Below, one piece after another: positions 1-10,340 of a stretch of DNA of 64,000 bases (the stretch's first letter is position 1; each line of letters begins with the position of its first letter). Made by a program: the position numbers and the translations under genes. The notes under the pieces are model-generated. The model ran no database searches and was not told the origin of the DNA. It saw nothing but the letters and a program-made list of their open reading frames with translations. This DNA comes from Notamacropus eugenii (taxonomy: Eukaryota; Chordata; Mammalia; Diprotodontia; Macropodidae). The stretch lies in the NCBI RefSeq assembly GCF_028372415.1, contig NC_092872.1, positions 14,908,479-14,972,478 of the forward strand. The letters are read 5' to 3'.

Positions 1-649
1 AGTCCAAAATAATCCAAAATAATAATTCTCATTACTTCTTCCACCTTTGAAGATTGAAGTTATTAAGTAAAAGCAATCAGTTGTCACCCACTTTGTTTTG
101 GGCAGAGAGTGAGCTCCCCTAGTTTTCTGGAAGACTGAAGTCCTTCATCACTACTACATCATTACAGTGCCAAATTTGTGCTGTTTCCAGAACTCATTCA
201 TTTTCTCCTTTTATTCTGACTATTTATAGTGAATTCCCACCGTTATATTTCTTCTGTTCCTCCCTTCATCACTCCTTGCCCAAATTCTATTAAATCTCTT
301 TCTTAAGTTCTTGGATTTCCTTACGTTATTATATTTTCTTCTTATTCATCTTGCTCCAGCAGCCTTTTAATCTATTTTCTTTCCTTTAAATAACATATAT
401 CCTTCTTTAGTCAAATGCCATTCCTGAGTCCCATGCCACTAACTCTCATTTATCAAAATGAGTTCAAATTTTCCTAATTGCTTTAAGATATTCTCCTAGT
501 TCATGACTCATACTCAATGTTTGATTTCTGTGCCTTTTCCTGGATACTGTCTCCTTCAAATTAATAGTCCTCTCATTGTTATCTCAATACTTTTCTTTTA
601 AAGTTTTATTGATGTTCAATGTTTTTATATCATTCATTTTTGAGTTCTG
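1..649. other. Mostly unannotated AT-rich DNA
   Basis: No recognisable gene or repeat in most of this stretch. A short piece near 596-640 resembles the start of the marsupial L1 3' UTR in antisense and may be an L1 end inserted in the L2 described next. The 75-codon frame starting at 576 runs across these repeats and is not credible as a gene. Confidence 0.4.
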
Positions 650-905
650 CTGGAAGGCACTCCTTTACCTCTGCCTCTTAAATTCCACAGCTCTTTTTAA
701 AGGCTTGACTTTTGAAGTCACTTCCCATGCAAAATCTTTCCTGATCCTCACACCTGTTAGTGTTTTAACTTTCTTAAATTATCTTATATTTTTATCCTCT
801 TAGTTGAATATTAGCTCCTTGAGGACAAGGTCTGTTTTATTTTGTCTTTGTGTCATTATCATAATACTTTGCAAACAGTAGACACCTAATAAATGCTTGT
901 GGAGT
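650..905 (+). mobile_element. L2 LINE, 3' end fragment
   Basis: The stretch reads like the L2 3' UTR: a pyrimidine-rich part with 'tttcctgatcctcacacc', then 'agctccttgaggacaaggtc', then 'cctaataaatgcttg' at the end. These are the usual landmarks of the last 250 bp of L2 in sense orientation. No coding sequence survives. It is an ancient mammalian fragment and strongly diverged. Confidence 0.75.
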
Positions 906-1084
906 TGAATCAGATTGAAGGGTTTCATACCCACCTCTGGGTCCAAGTGTTCAAGGGTCCTTCTCTTTTCCCCTTGTGCTACGTTATTCTCCTCATAAGT
1001 TTGGATTCTTCTCTGTCTCTTTAATGTTTTTCCTTTTTGTCTTTCCTTTTAGAGAATCCTTCCGCTCTTTCAAAAGCTACCTTA

Positions 1085-1255
1085 TCTTCTTTTAGAATAC
1101 TGACTTTGGGGTTAGAGAAACGTGGTTTAAATCCAAGCTGGGAAGCTTTCATTTGCATGACCTTGGACAAACTACTTGTCCTCCATGGTCAACCACCTTC
1201 TCATCTATAAAACAAGAGAGATGACCTCTGAAGTCCTATCCAGTGCTAGACCTAG
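1085..1255 (+). mobile_element. MIR3-type SINE
   Basis: A degraded tRNA-like and CORE-SINE body ('gaccttggacaaactact', 'tcatctataaaaca') is followed by 'agatgacctctgaagtcc', the MIR3 tail related to L3. Old and diverged. Confidence 0.6.
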
Positions 1256-1863
1256 GATCTTCTTATACATATCAGATAGAGATTGAAGGAGTACTTACTC
1301 CTCAAGGTATTTCATCTTCTCTTCTATCAGGGGAGATGAAACTTTATTTTCTTTACAGTGTTACTTGGCACACGTATTGGACATTTTCTGCAGGTCACAT
1401 TTTCCTCTTCCTTAATTGCAGAGAAGAGGGACAGAGTAGGTGAACCAAGATAAAAAAGATGTGTTAAAGAGCTAGTAAGATATTAGAAATTGATCTAACC
1501 AGTTTATTTCTTAAACACTACAGTGTATAAGAGGAGAACAGTGATTTGGGGAATAGAAGTGCTACAGTCTTCTAAATTAAGTAAATTGTTTTATGTTAAC
1601 CTAGATGTCAACTGTCAACAATCATTCATTCATCCAAGAGAAATATATTAAACACTAATGGAAACATGAATAAATACATAATATCTACTCTCAAGGAGTT
1701 AACAGTAACATAACAGATTAGACATATACACACCAAATTGAGTATGATATAAAATAAAATCTGATCCCACCAAAACTACTTTTAATTAACATGATTTTTA
1801 CTAAGTAAGTTACTACTTTAAAACAGATCACAAGGGGAATGTCTTTGAAAATATTTTAGCAGC

Positions 1864-2028
1864 TAGAGGGGAAGAGGGATGGAAGAAAGGTAGATAATAG
1901 AAGGGAGGAAGGGATGGATGGGGTTCATGCTGTCCTGGGGTGGGGGGTGCGGAGAGATGGGGATAAAATTTTGAATTCAAATTCTTGTGGAAGTGAATAA
2001 GAACTGAAAAATAAATAAATTACATGTA
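1864..2028 (+). mobile_element. Very short L1 3' end with a 16-bp target-site duplication
   Basis: This 165-bp piece has the last part of the marsupial L1 3' UTR: a purine-rich tract, 'ttttgaattcaaattcttg', then an A-rich tail with 'aataaataaatt'. The same end is seen in the longer L1 at 5954-6703. It is flanked by perfect 16-bp direct repeats (aaaatattttagcagc) at 1848-1863 and 2029-2044, which marks target-primed insertion of a strongly 5'-truncated copy. The clean TSD suggests it is one of the younger L1 insertions here. Confidence 0.8.
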
Positions 2029-2204
2029 AAAATATTTTAGCAGCACCCACATATACATTCAAAGCCTAATTTGTTAGCTATAAGGCAGTCTTATCTCATT
2101 AAAATAGATCCCTTAAATATTTTTGCTTATATTTGAATTTAGTGTGAATTCATAGAACACCAGACATAAGCATTTACATAAATTCATGGTCATATTTTGA
2201 AAAT

Positions 2205-2530
2205 CTGTCTTGAATTCAATTCAACATATATTATTAAGGGCTTACTAAGGGGTAGGTACTGTCCTAAATGCTATGAATACAAGCACAAAAATGAAACATT
2301 TCCTACCTTCAAAAAGCTTCCATTCTACTAGAGATTCCAACATGTGCACAAATAAGTAAGTACAGTGAAATCTGAAGATAGTGAAAGAACTAAGAGTTAA
2401 GGGGAGCGGAGCAGGGAAGATTTTTTGGAGGAGGTGTCCTGTCAGATCAGCCTTGAAGCCAAGTGAATATTGTTAAAGGCAGAGAGGAAGAGGAAGGAGA
2501 TTCTAGCTCTAGAATATATCTGGTGCTCTC
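2205..2530 (+). repeat. Ancient mammalian interspersed repeat, family not assigned
   Basis: The text 'attaagggcttactaagggg...taggtactgtcctaaatgc', then 'ccttcaaaaagcttccattc' and later 'cagccttgaagcca', matches a repeat common in mammals ('ttattgagcacctactatgtgccaggcac'). Related stretches occur at about 19070-19620, 30130-30230, 50205-50335 and 51345-51480. I cannot name the family with confidence. Confidence 0.45.
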
Positions 2531-3224
2531 ATGTATGTCCCAAGGGTAAATATATTAGCATTGGTGCTACTTGGGCTATATCTGAACTACTCCATCCTCC
2601 TAGGCTCACCCTTTTGGCAAAGTAATTTTGTAATCGGGGGCAGGGTACCAAGTGCCATTGCAGCACATGTCAAAAAGAGACACAGAGATAATACAATTAT
2701 TCTTGAGATGCATTCTTATGGATCCGTGCATGGGTAGAACACACACAAAACCCCAACATCATTGGAGACTCTTTGAAAGACAAACAACACAGTTATCTGT
2801 ACCCTGAATACCCAAAGCTTATTAGCATCTGATTCTGTTACCAATGATGAGTTATTGCTGCTCATGGGACAATAGGATGTGATATCTAGCAACAGTAACT
2901 ACCTATCTTTTCAATATTCTAGCTAAACACTATGGCTCTGCAGGGCTGACATTTCTGCACCCCTGGAAAATCATAAAGAATAGGATGTTTATGGCACAAT
3001 GGCATACATATTAGCTGTATGATTCATTGACCTCCACCTTTACTGGGACCCCCTAGCTATCATTCTAAAACTCGGATGTACAAGAAGCTAGAAAGCTTGC
3101 TTCCTCTCCCACTCTTTATAGGAAAGTCAAGCCAATGCAAGGAGAGGGGCTGGTTAAGAAGATGATGCTACAAACCACTGAACATAAGGTTTGTAATAGT
3201 TAATCTACAACATAACTCACTGGA
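2531..3224. other. No recognisable feature
   Basis: No repeat or gene was recognised. A 68-codon frame at 2531-2737 has no protein-family resemblance. Confidence 0.4.
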
Positions 3225-3425
3225 TAAATCTATAGTGCTTTACCAATTACAAAGCACTTTGCCATACATCATGATTCCCGTGGCCTTCCCAACAACCCTG
3301 TGAAGTAGGTAGGGCAGATATTTTTTATTTCTGTTTTACAGATGAGAAATGAGAGGTTCATAAAGTTTAAATCATTTGCTCAAATTAGGCCTTCTGATCA
3401 CAAGTCCTGTACTGTATCACCAAAC
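3225..3425 (-). mobile_element. MIR SINE, antisense
   Basis: Landmarks in order are 'acaaagcactttgccatac', 'ccctgtgaagtaggtag' and 'ttttacagatgagaaatgag', the antisense MIR core and 3' end, followed by a degraded tRNA-side part. Confidence 0.7.
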
Positions 3426-5064
3426 TGCACTGTCCAGCGATCTAGATTTGATAATAGTTTTAAATCAGGGTATGTAAGAAGCAAAAGGGCATAGAAATGT
3501 TTACATTTCCTTGATAGGTTGTTCACATTTGTGGTTTTTATCATGATCAAAAAGAGCATGGCTTGTAATTTGATTGGTACAGAGGAGATTTCACACCACA
3601 ATGACCTCACTGATTAGTAGAAAGCTTCAGTGGGAAGATACATCACAGATCGCTGTTCTTGCTCTTTGGTATTCAATAAATTAGCCATAAATAGGAATAT
3701 GACCTTTAAAGTTTAGCAGGCTTAAAAGCCTGCATATGATTTTAAAAATACATAATCTCTCCAAAGACTTTCCTACCCAGTATTCTCTCATACACATTTA
3801 TGAGCTGACGTTTCTGTGACATTTGAAAATTGCAGAGTCAAAATAGGACTTACATGAAAGGAGAGACCCATTTTGAGCTTCCAGTTTGACTTGTAGTACA
3901 GTGAGCTATCAGGTAAGAGACAGTAGTCATCTCATTTAAGGCATGTCTTTCCTATAGTTTAGCATCCTCACTTGGGGCAGAGAAAGTCTCTCTTTGGGGT
4001 TGACTAAGATGTTTGTGTGGTTGGGTGGTATCAGCGGGGAGAGGGGAGAGTGAAAAGGGTGTCCAATGGTTCAATAAGAAGATAAACTTTTCCAATATAG
4101 GTCAATAATCTAATTGGAATATTATTATTTTTGCTTTTTCCATTAACTTGAGTCTTTAGAGAATTTCCAGGTGTGATTAAAGAATAATATCAAAAATTAA
4201 TACTATTAGTTAATTAAAAAGGAATATGATTATTAAATTAAATTAAAGAAGAGTCATTTGGAGTCAGAAGACCTGGGTGCAATTCTTCTCCTCATTACCT
4301 GTATAATTTTAAGCAAGTTGTTTTATTGGTGCATTTATTTAAAAATAATTTATTAAGTTCTTACTATGCAAAAGGAATTGTGCTGGGTTCTAAGAAACTT
4401 TGTATATTTATTATAGTGCTTGGTGTCCGGCACAAAATTCCAGAACATTCTGAAATATAGGTTCAATCAAGAGGGGAGACAAGTGGGATATATGGGATAC
4501 ACTCCCATTTAAAGAGTTTGAAATTATTCTTGAGCTCACAAAGACTGTCCCTCCACTGGCCATCCCACACTGAGTGGAAAAAATAGATAAACAATGATTT
4601 TGATCTTCTGACGTAGATGAAGGTATATATCTTGGCACAGTTGGCAGTCAAAGCAGTTCATAGTATTGGATAGTCTTTGGGGCATAGGTTTCTTGGAAGA
4701 ACCACTCATCTGCAGAATGAATCTCTTGGATACTGATTTAGGTTTAGGCCAGTATATAGGAGGTTTTATTATAGAACACCACTAGACAATTGGAGAAAAC
4801 AAATGGAGTCAAAATCTAGTTATGTTATGTTACGTTGTCACTCTAAGTTTAAACATTTGTATTCCAAATGTAGGAGGTTGATCCTCCAAACTAAATTGAA
4901 TGTCTTACTTGGGACATAGCCTATCTTTGAGAAGAGATATGGTCACTCTGGAGGGAACTTCTGATAATTAAGGAGGACTGTGATGTTCTGTGGAACATAG
5001 TAGAACAGCAGAAGGTCTTGATCCACCAATCCACCCAATCAGAGACTGAGGGGAAAAATTTGTC
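3426..5064. other. Largely unannotated stretch
   Basis: Only weak SINE debris is visible, a MIR-like head near 4255-4330 ('ttggagtcagaagacctggg'). The remainder, including the overlapping minus-strand frames at 4411-4651, shows no family resemblance or coding signal. Confidence 0.4.
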
Positions 5065-5328
5065 TGAATAATAATTGCTAATATTTATATAGCATATATC
5101 ACGTGCCAGATGTCAAGCACGTTATAAATATCTCATTTGAAACTGACAACAACCTTGAGAATAAGCTGATTTTATTATCCTCATTTTACAGATGAAGAAA
5201 TTGAGGCAAACAGAGGTTAAGTGACTTGTCTAAGGTCACGTAACTAGTAAGTGTCTGTCAGCTAAATTTGAGCTCAGGTCTTCCTAACTCCAGATCCAGT
5301 GCTCTAGTACCACCTACCTGCCCCAAGG
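5065..5328 (-). mobile_element. MIR SINE, antisense, nearly complete
   Basis: It runs from 'ataattgctaatatttatat' through 'ttttacagatgaagaaattg', 'gtgacttgtctaaggtcac' and 'ctagtaagtgtctg' to 'cagtgctctagtaccacct', the whole MIR-type body in antisense, ending at the tRNA-like head. Confidence 0.85.
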
Positions 5329-5689
5329 AAGAGTTATCTCATGTGAAAGAATAGGAATCAGACCATAATACATTACTGGAAAAATCTTCAAGCATAATCA
5401 AGACAAAATATGAAAAACAATCTCATTTTTATAGTGAGCTAGGACTGATTGAATGTTTCTGCAGATTCAAGTTGAGCAAGGGAGACAGATGAAGGCATCC
5501 TAGGCATAGCAATGTAAGAAGGATGCTATTGAGGATGCTTTACTTAGGAGCCTACAGATCCATGTTGGTGACTCTTCAGGGAACTGCTAGAATCTTTCCT
5601 CTTATGACTCTAGCTAAGAAAATAATAGAGGAAATAGACAAGAAATCACACCTAGGGAATGAACTAAGGTTAAAAAAGACACACAAGGG

Positions 5690-7078
5690 ACTTTAAAAAG
5701 CAGAATTAAAGATCTTGGCAGTGCAGAATATTAGGTCAAACTTATTAAGATGAATTTAGTAAAAGCAAATGTAAAATCTTATTGTGCAGGATAGTATAGG
5801 ACACTGACACATGTATAGGAAAGTGATCTATGTTTGAAAAAGGGGAATTTTACTACATTGAAAGCTCAACATCAGTTAATAGTATGGAATGACAGCCAGA
5901 AATAAATAAATAAAGTTAATGGCACCTTAGGTTACATTAAGAGATGCATTATGCACTGTTGGTGGAGTTGTAAACTGATTTAACCATTATGTAGTTTGGA
6001 AGTATGCCCAAAGGCCTAGGAAGCCACACATACCTTTGACTTATCAATGTCACTACATGGTTTGCATCCCAAAAGAGATTAAAAAACAAAGAAGAAAAGG
6101 ACCTTCATATACAAAAAATATTTATAGCTGCTCTTTTCTGATGGCCAAGAATTGAAGATTGTGGGCATGCTCATGAATTGTGGAATGACTGAACAAGTTG
6201 TTATATATGATTGTGATGGAATCCTATGATGAGTAGGATGCTCTCAGAAAAACCTGGAAAAACTTACATGAACTGATGGAAAGTGAAATGAGTAGAACCA
6301 GGAGAACATTGTACACAGTAACAGCAATGTTGTATGGGATCTACTATGACTAATTTAGCTGTTTTCAGTAATACAATGGTCCAAGACAACTCTGAAGGAC
6401 TTATGATGAAATATGCTGTCCATCTTCAGAGAAACAATTGGTGGAGACTAAATGCACATCAAAGCATATTTTTTTACTTTATTTTACTTGAATTTTAAAA
6501 TTTTATTTATGTTTTTTCACAACATTACTAATATGGAAATATGTTTTGCATTACTACATGTATATAACCTATATCAAATTGCCCTCTCAATGAAGGGGGT
6601 GAGGAAGGAGGGAGAGAATTTTGAACTCAAATTTAGAAGGAAATGCTGAAAATTGTTTTTACATGTAATTGGGGAAAAGTAAAATACTAAATTAAAAAAA
6701 GAAAGATGCATTATGTTAAGGACTAAGGCAATGACAGTCCTGTTGTACCTTGCCTTGCTCAGACCACATCCAGAGTACCAGGTTTAATTCTTGGTGTTAC
6801 TTTTTGGGAAGGGCATTGATGAGCTAGGCAGGATTCAAAGAAAGCCAGTCAGGAAGGAGAAGGGTCTGCCATCATGCCAAATGTGCATCAGGTGAGAGAA
6901 GTGAGAATGTTTAACCTAGAGAAGAAAAAACATGGAAATGAATCTGCAGACATACTATATGGCTTCAAGGATTTTAAGGTTTGGGTTAGAATAGAGGGAA
7001 TTGTTATTCAGGTACAGATTAGAATAAGTGGCCACAGAAGTTTCTTCCAACTCTGAGATTCTACGATTTGCTGCATTT
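5690..7078 (+). mobile_element. CR1/L3-type LINE 3' part, split by an L1
   Basis: The flanks of an L1 are two halves of one older element. The left half (to 5941) has 'aaagctcaacatcagttaat' and 'taggttacattaagagatgc'. The right half (from 6716) continues with 'tgttgtaccttgccttgctc', 'agaccacatccagagtacc' and ends 'ccaactctgagattctac'. This is the marsupial CR1/L3 3' region in sense. No reading frame survives. It predates the L1 it contains. Confidence 0.75.
5954..6703 (+). mobile_element. L1 LINE, 5'-truncated 3' end with TSD
   Basis: About 750 bp of marsupial L1: end of ORF2 ('actgttggtggagttgtaaa', 'gaatgactgaacaagttgtt'), then the 3' UTR ('gtagaaccaggagaacattg', 'acacagtaacagcaatgttg') and an A-rich tail. 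Perfect 12-bp repeats (agatgcattatg) flank it at 5942-5953 and 6704-6715. It is inserted in a CR1/L3 remnant. The ORF2 part carries stops and frame changes, so it is dead. Confidence 0.9.
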
Positions 7079-7315
7079 GGAGTAATACTGAACACAGAAA
7101 AGGAGGGACAAATGAAGTTTGCTTGTTGAGCTACATATTCCATACAAATATGTAGTGTCTAATTCACAAGAGTGAAAAGAGGCTGTCATTGATCAAAGTC
7201 CACACAATAGTCAGGAACAGTGTATCAGGAAGGCAGGAGTCAAACTGGGTATGCAAAGAATCTAGAAGTAGACATGCAAGATGTCCAGCAAAAGCCTGGA
7301 GTCTAGATTTGCCCA
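7079..7315. other. No recognisable feature
   Basis: Unique-looking DNA between two L1 insertions. Confidence 0.4.
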
Positions 7316-7324
7316 GATTGCAAG

Positions 7325-8320
7325 GATTTTTATTTTTACTTTATTTAAAAATATTTTTCAACTAAAAATATATTTCTTCTTTCTTCCCCCCAAGTGGGGG
7401 AAAAGAAAACTAAATCTGTTTATTAAATATTCATAGTCAAACAAAACAGATTTCCACATTGAGCTTATCTAAAAAATATGCATCTCATTCTGCACCCTGA
7501 GTTCATCACCTCTCTAACAGAAAGTGGGAATCGCTTTTCATCATGAGTCTTTGAAAATCATGGTTTGTCATTTCATGGATCACAGTTCCCAAGTCTTTCA
7601 AAATTATTTATCTTTGCAATATTGTTATTATTCAAAGGGCTGGTTCTTCTTACTTTACTCTGCATATATTCATATAAGATTTCCTAGGTTTCTCTGAAAC
7701 CATTCTTTCCATTATTTCTTACAGATCAATTACATTCCATTACATTAATGTGCCATAGTTTGTTCAGCCATTCCCAAGTTGAGGTACATCCCTTTAATTT
7801 GTAGTTCTTTACTACCATTAAATGAACTACTACAAATATTGTGAACATATGACTCCTTTTCCCCTTTTTTGGTCTCTTTGTGGTATATATATATGTGCTA
7901 TATATATATATATATATATACACCTAGCAGTGGTATAACTGGATCAAAGGCTATTCAACAGTTAAATAAGTTTGAGGACATGGTTCCAAATTGATTTTCA
8001 GAATGCCTGGACCAATTTATGGCATCACCAATAGCTCACCAATGTATTTATTTTCCCACAGTTTCTTTAAGATTTGTCATTTTCTTTTTGTCTACTTTGC
8101 CAATGTGATGGGTATGATGTAGAACTTTGGAGTTACTTTAATTAGTGTTTCTCCAATTACTAGTGCATTGGTGAATTTTTTCATATGGCTATTGGCATCT
8201 TGGATTCTTCCATGGAAAACTGCCTGCTTATAGCTTTTAGTCATTTATCAATTGAGAAATGACACATTATGCATTTGAATCAGTTCCTTGGAAATGAGAT
8301 TCTTAACAGAGAAAGTCTCT
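7325..8320 (-). mobile_element. L1 LINE 3' end, antisense, with TSD
   Basis: On the plus strand the element starts at its poly-T side and reads the L1 3' UTR backwards ('gccattcccaagttgaggt', 'atatagacctag'-like text broken by a TA repeat, 'aactggatcaaaggctat', 'tttcatatggctattgg'), then into ORF2 ('catttatcaattgagaaatg'). Repeats of 'gattgcaag' at 7316-7324 and 8321-8329 form a likely TSD. About 1 kb remains and no frame is intact. Confidence 0.85.
7881..7921. repeat. (TA)n microsatellite inside L1
   Basis: An alternating TA tract interrupted once by 'tgtgc'. It lies in the L1 3' UTR, where the consensus has 'gggatatagacc', so it probably grew there after insertion. Confidence 0.85.
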
Positions 8321-8329
8321 GATTGCAAG

Positions 8330-8735
8330 ATTATAAATGCTGCTGGTAGGCAAGAGAGTTCTAAGGGTCTCTCTCCAGAAAGAACTCTATCTCCAAAATG
8401 TTTAAATACCTTGAAAACTGAAAAGGACTCTCTAACGATACATAAATTCTCTTTTACAACTTTTGTTAGATAGGTATACATTCAGACTCTAAAAAATCTA
8501 ATCCATCAAAATGGGAGCTTGGAATAATTGATTTGATCCTTTCCCCCAAGCAAATGGTGACTTAAAAAACTTATGACAGTGTTGTGTGGGTATGTAAGTT
8601 TCAGCTTATCTACTGTTCAAAAGTTTGCACACTATTTCATTTAGGACTTACTTTGGTGGAAAAGTTCCATGTCTTTCTCTACTGATGTAAAGAGTGAGTG
8701 AAATAGAGGAGTTAAAAGTCATGTCAGGCATGTAT
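8330..8735. other. No recognisable feature
   Basis: Short frames on both strands at 8248-8481 overlap an L1 end and unique DNA and have no family resemblance. Confidence 0.4.
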
Positions 8736-8737
8736 GT

Positions 8738-8738
8738 A

Positions 8739-8768
<30 letters not shown>
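8738..8768. repeat. (TG)n microsatellite
   Basis: About 15 uninterrupted TG units. Confidence 0.95.
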
Positions 8769-8770
<2 letters not shown>

Positions 8771-8995
8771 GGAATGAGTAACTGCTGACGTTTGGAGTGG
8801 GCAGGAGCTAAAACACTTCATGAATTTCCAGCAAAGCTGTTCTTGGAAAAGGCTATGTTTGAATTAGGAATTCATTGGTCCTAAGAACTGGTAATTACTA
8901 TTTTTTAATGGATTATAAAATTTTAGCTGACTTTTTTATACCTGGCCTGTGTAGGATGATAAGCTTTAGCTTCTAAATTAATTAATTATCTATAT

Positions 8996-9050
8996 GTACA
9001 AATACACATACACACATACATATATATGCATATATGGTACATATATATAA
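8996..9050. repeat. CA/TA-rich simple sequence
   Basis: Mixed 'acacatacacacatacatat' and 'tatatatgcatata' tract directly 5' of the fold-back element. Confidence 0.8.
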
Positions 9051-9052
9051 AA

Positions 9053-9327
9053 TATAGTTCCAATTAAAATTATATCAAAATCCAATTCCCATGCAATTTT
9101 TGTCTGCAGTCTACCAGATCCACCTTAAATTTAACTGTAAAGAAATCCACATATATGTCTTTCATATGTGGAACAGCTCAGTAAATGTCTTTAAAACTTT
9201 TATTATATTTTAAATTTAGATTTCAATAATTGGATTTCTTTACAGTTAAATTTAATGTGGATCTGGTAAATTGCAGACCAAAATTGTATGGAAATTGGAT
9301 TTTGACACAGTTGTAATTGGGCCTATA
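9053..9327. mobile_element. Fold-back (MITE-like) DNA transposon, unclassified
   Basis: A 275-bp element made of two inverted arms of 97 bp each (9053-9149 and 9231-9327) around an 81-bp AT-rich middle. Comparing arms by hand gives about 12 mismatches in 97. The outer ends are 'tatag' and 'cctata', consistent with TA target duplication. There is no coding capacity, so it would have depended on a transposase made elsewhere. The terminal sequence (tataggcccaattac on the better-preserved arm) does not match a family I can name. Confidence 0.75.
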
Positions 9328-9357
9328 TTATCTTCTTGTGATGAAATAATTATAATA

Positions 9358-9540
9358 GCATAGAGCTGGAGCAGAAGTCAGGAAAACCTGTGTTCAAATT
9401 CCTCCTGAGGAACTTTAGCAAGCTTTGTGGCTGTGGGCAAATCATTTAACTCATTTGGGACTCAGCCTCCTCATTTATGAAATGAGGGTGTGTGAAGGGT
9501 GCTTCTCACTCTTCCTCTGTGATCCTATGATTCTATGAGA
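9358..9540 (+). mobile_element. MIR/MIR3-type SINE
   Basis: Landmarks are 'agtcaggaaaacctgtgttc', 'gctgtgggcaaatcatttaa', 'ctcatttatgaaatgaggg' and an ending 'gtgatcctatgattctatga'. Sense orientation. Confidence 0.7.
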
Positions 9541-9676
9541 CCATGAACATGTAGGACAATCTGTGGTTGGTGGAGTAAGGTGGACCTAACTATGCAGAGA
9601 TTGATTTGATCTTATTTTCTGTGGTGATTTTTAAACGTACCTAAGATAGCCCTACCACATTTGGAACAACAGCATG

Positions 9677-9734
9677 CAATATTTCATTCACGGGAATAAT
9701 TTAATCAATATTTCATTCATGGGAATAATTTAAT
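9677..9734. repeat. 29-bp tandem duplication
   Basis: Two adjacent 29-bp copies starting 'caatatttcattca' (9677-9705, 9706-9734) differ at a single base. It is only two copies, so it is a local duplication and not a satellite or CRISPR array. Confidence 0.9.
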
Positions 9735-10328
9735 CAAGCATTCAATAAAACTCTACTGGTCTATTGTTACTTTGAAATTTCAATGGATGTGTGACTGCAT
9801 CATATGGATACTCTCTCCAGGGATGCAGTTTGCAATCCATTTGCTCCTTCTCATCCTATGAGATACTTATCCAAGTCATGTCATAAATCCTCCCTAGGGG
9901 GTTCACATCAACATGTTGCGGGTTCTCTTCTAATCTTTTGAGATGGTGTGGATACCTGTAGAGCATGTGGTCTACTCCTCAGTTATCCTTTGCACTTGCT
10001 TCTTGACCATGCCACTTTCTTTTCTAGTCATCCTTCTCTCTGGTGGCATCCTTTATGATACTTTTGATTTGTAATACTTTTTTGGGGGTAAAACGCTGCA
10101 ATCTATAATCACCATACATCATTGGCCCTTTTCATGACCTGCAACTTTAATATGCAACATCTTGCTTACCACAATTCTTTTAATGAAGAAGCTTGGTATT
10201 CTAAGATTTACAAGATGCGGAATATCACCAGAAGAACTCTAACATTAAAAATATGGATCTTTGTTTCAGGGAAAAGCTTGAAGTCATTAATAACACAATG
10301 TATTTTCCATGTGCAAGCCAGCCCATTC
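9735..10328. other. No recognisable feature
   Basis: Unique-looking sequence without repeat or exon signals. Confidence 0.4.
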
Positions 10329-10340
10329 AACTCTTCCTAT

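Noticed and set aside
9677-9734. CRISPR-like direct repeats
   Set aside because: Only two abutting copies without spacers, in vertebrate DNA.
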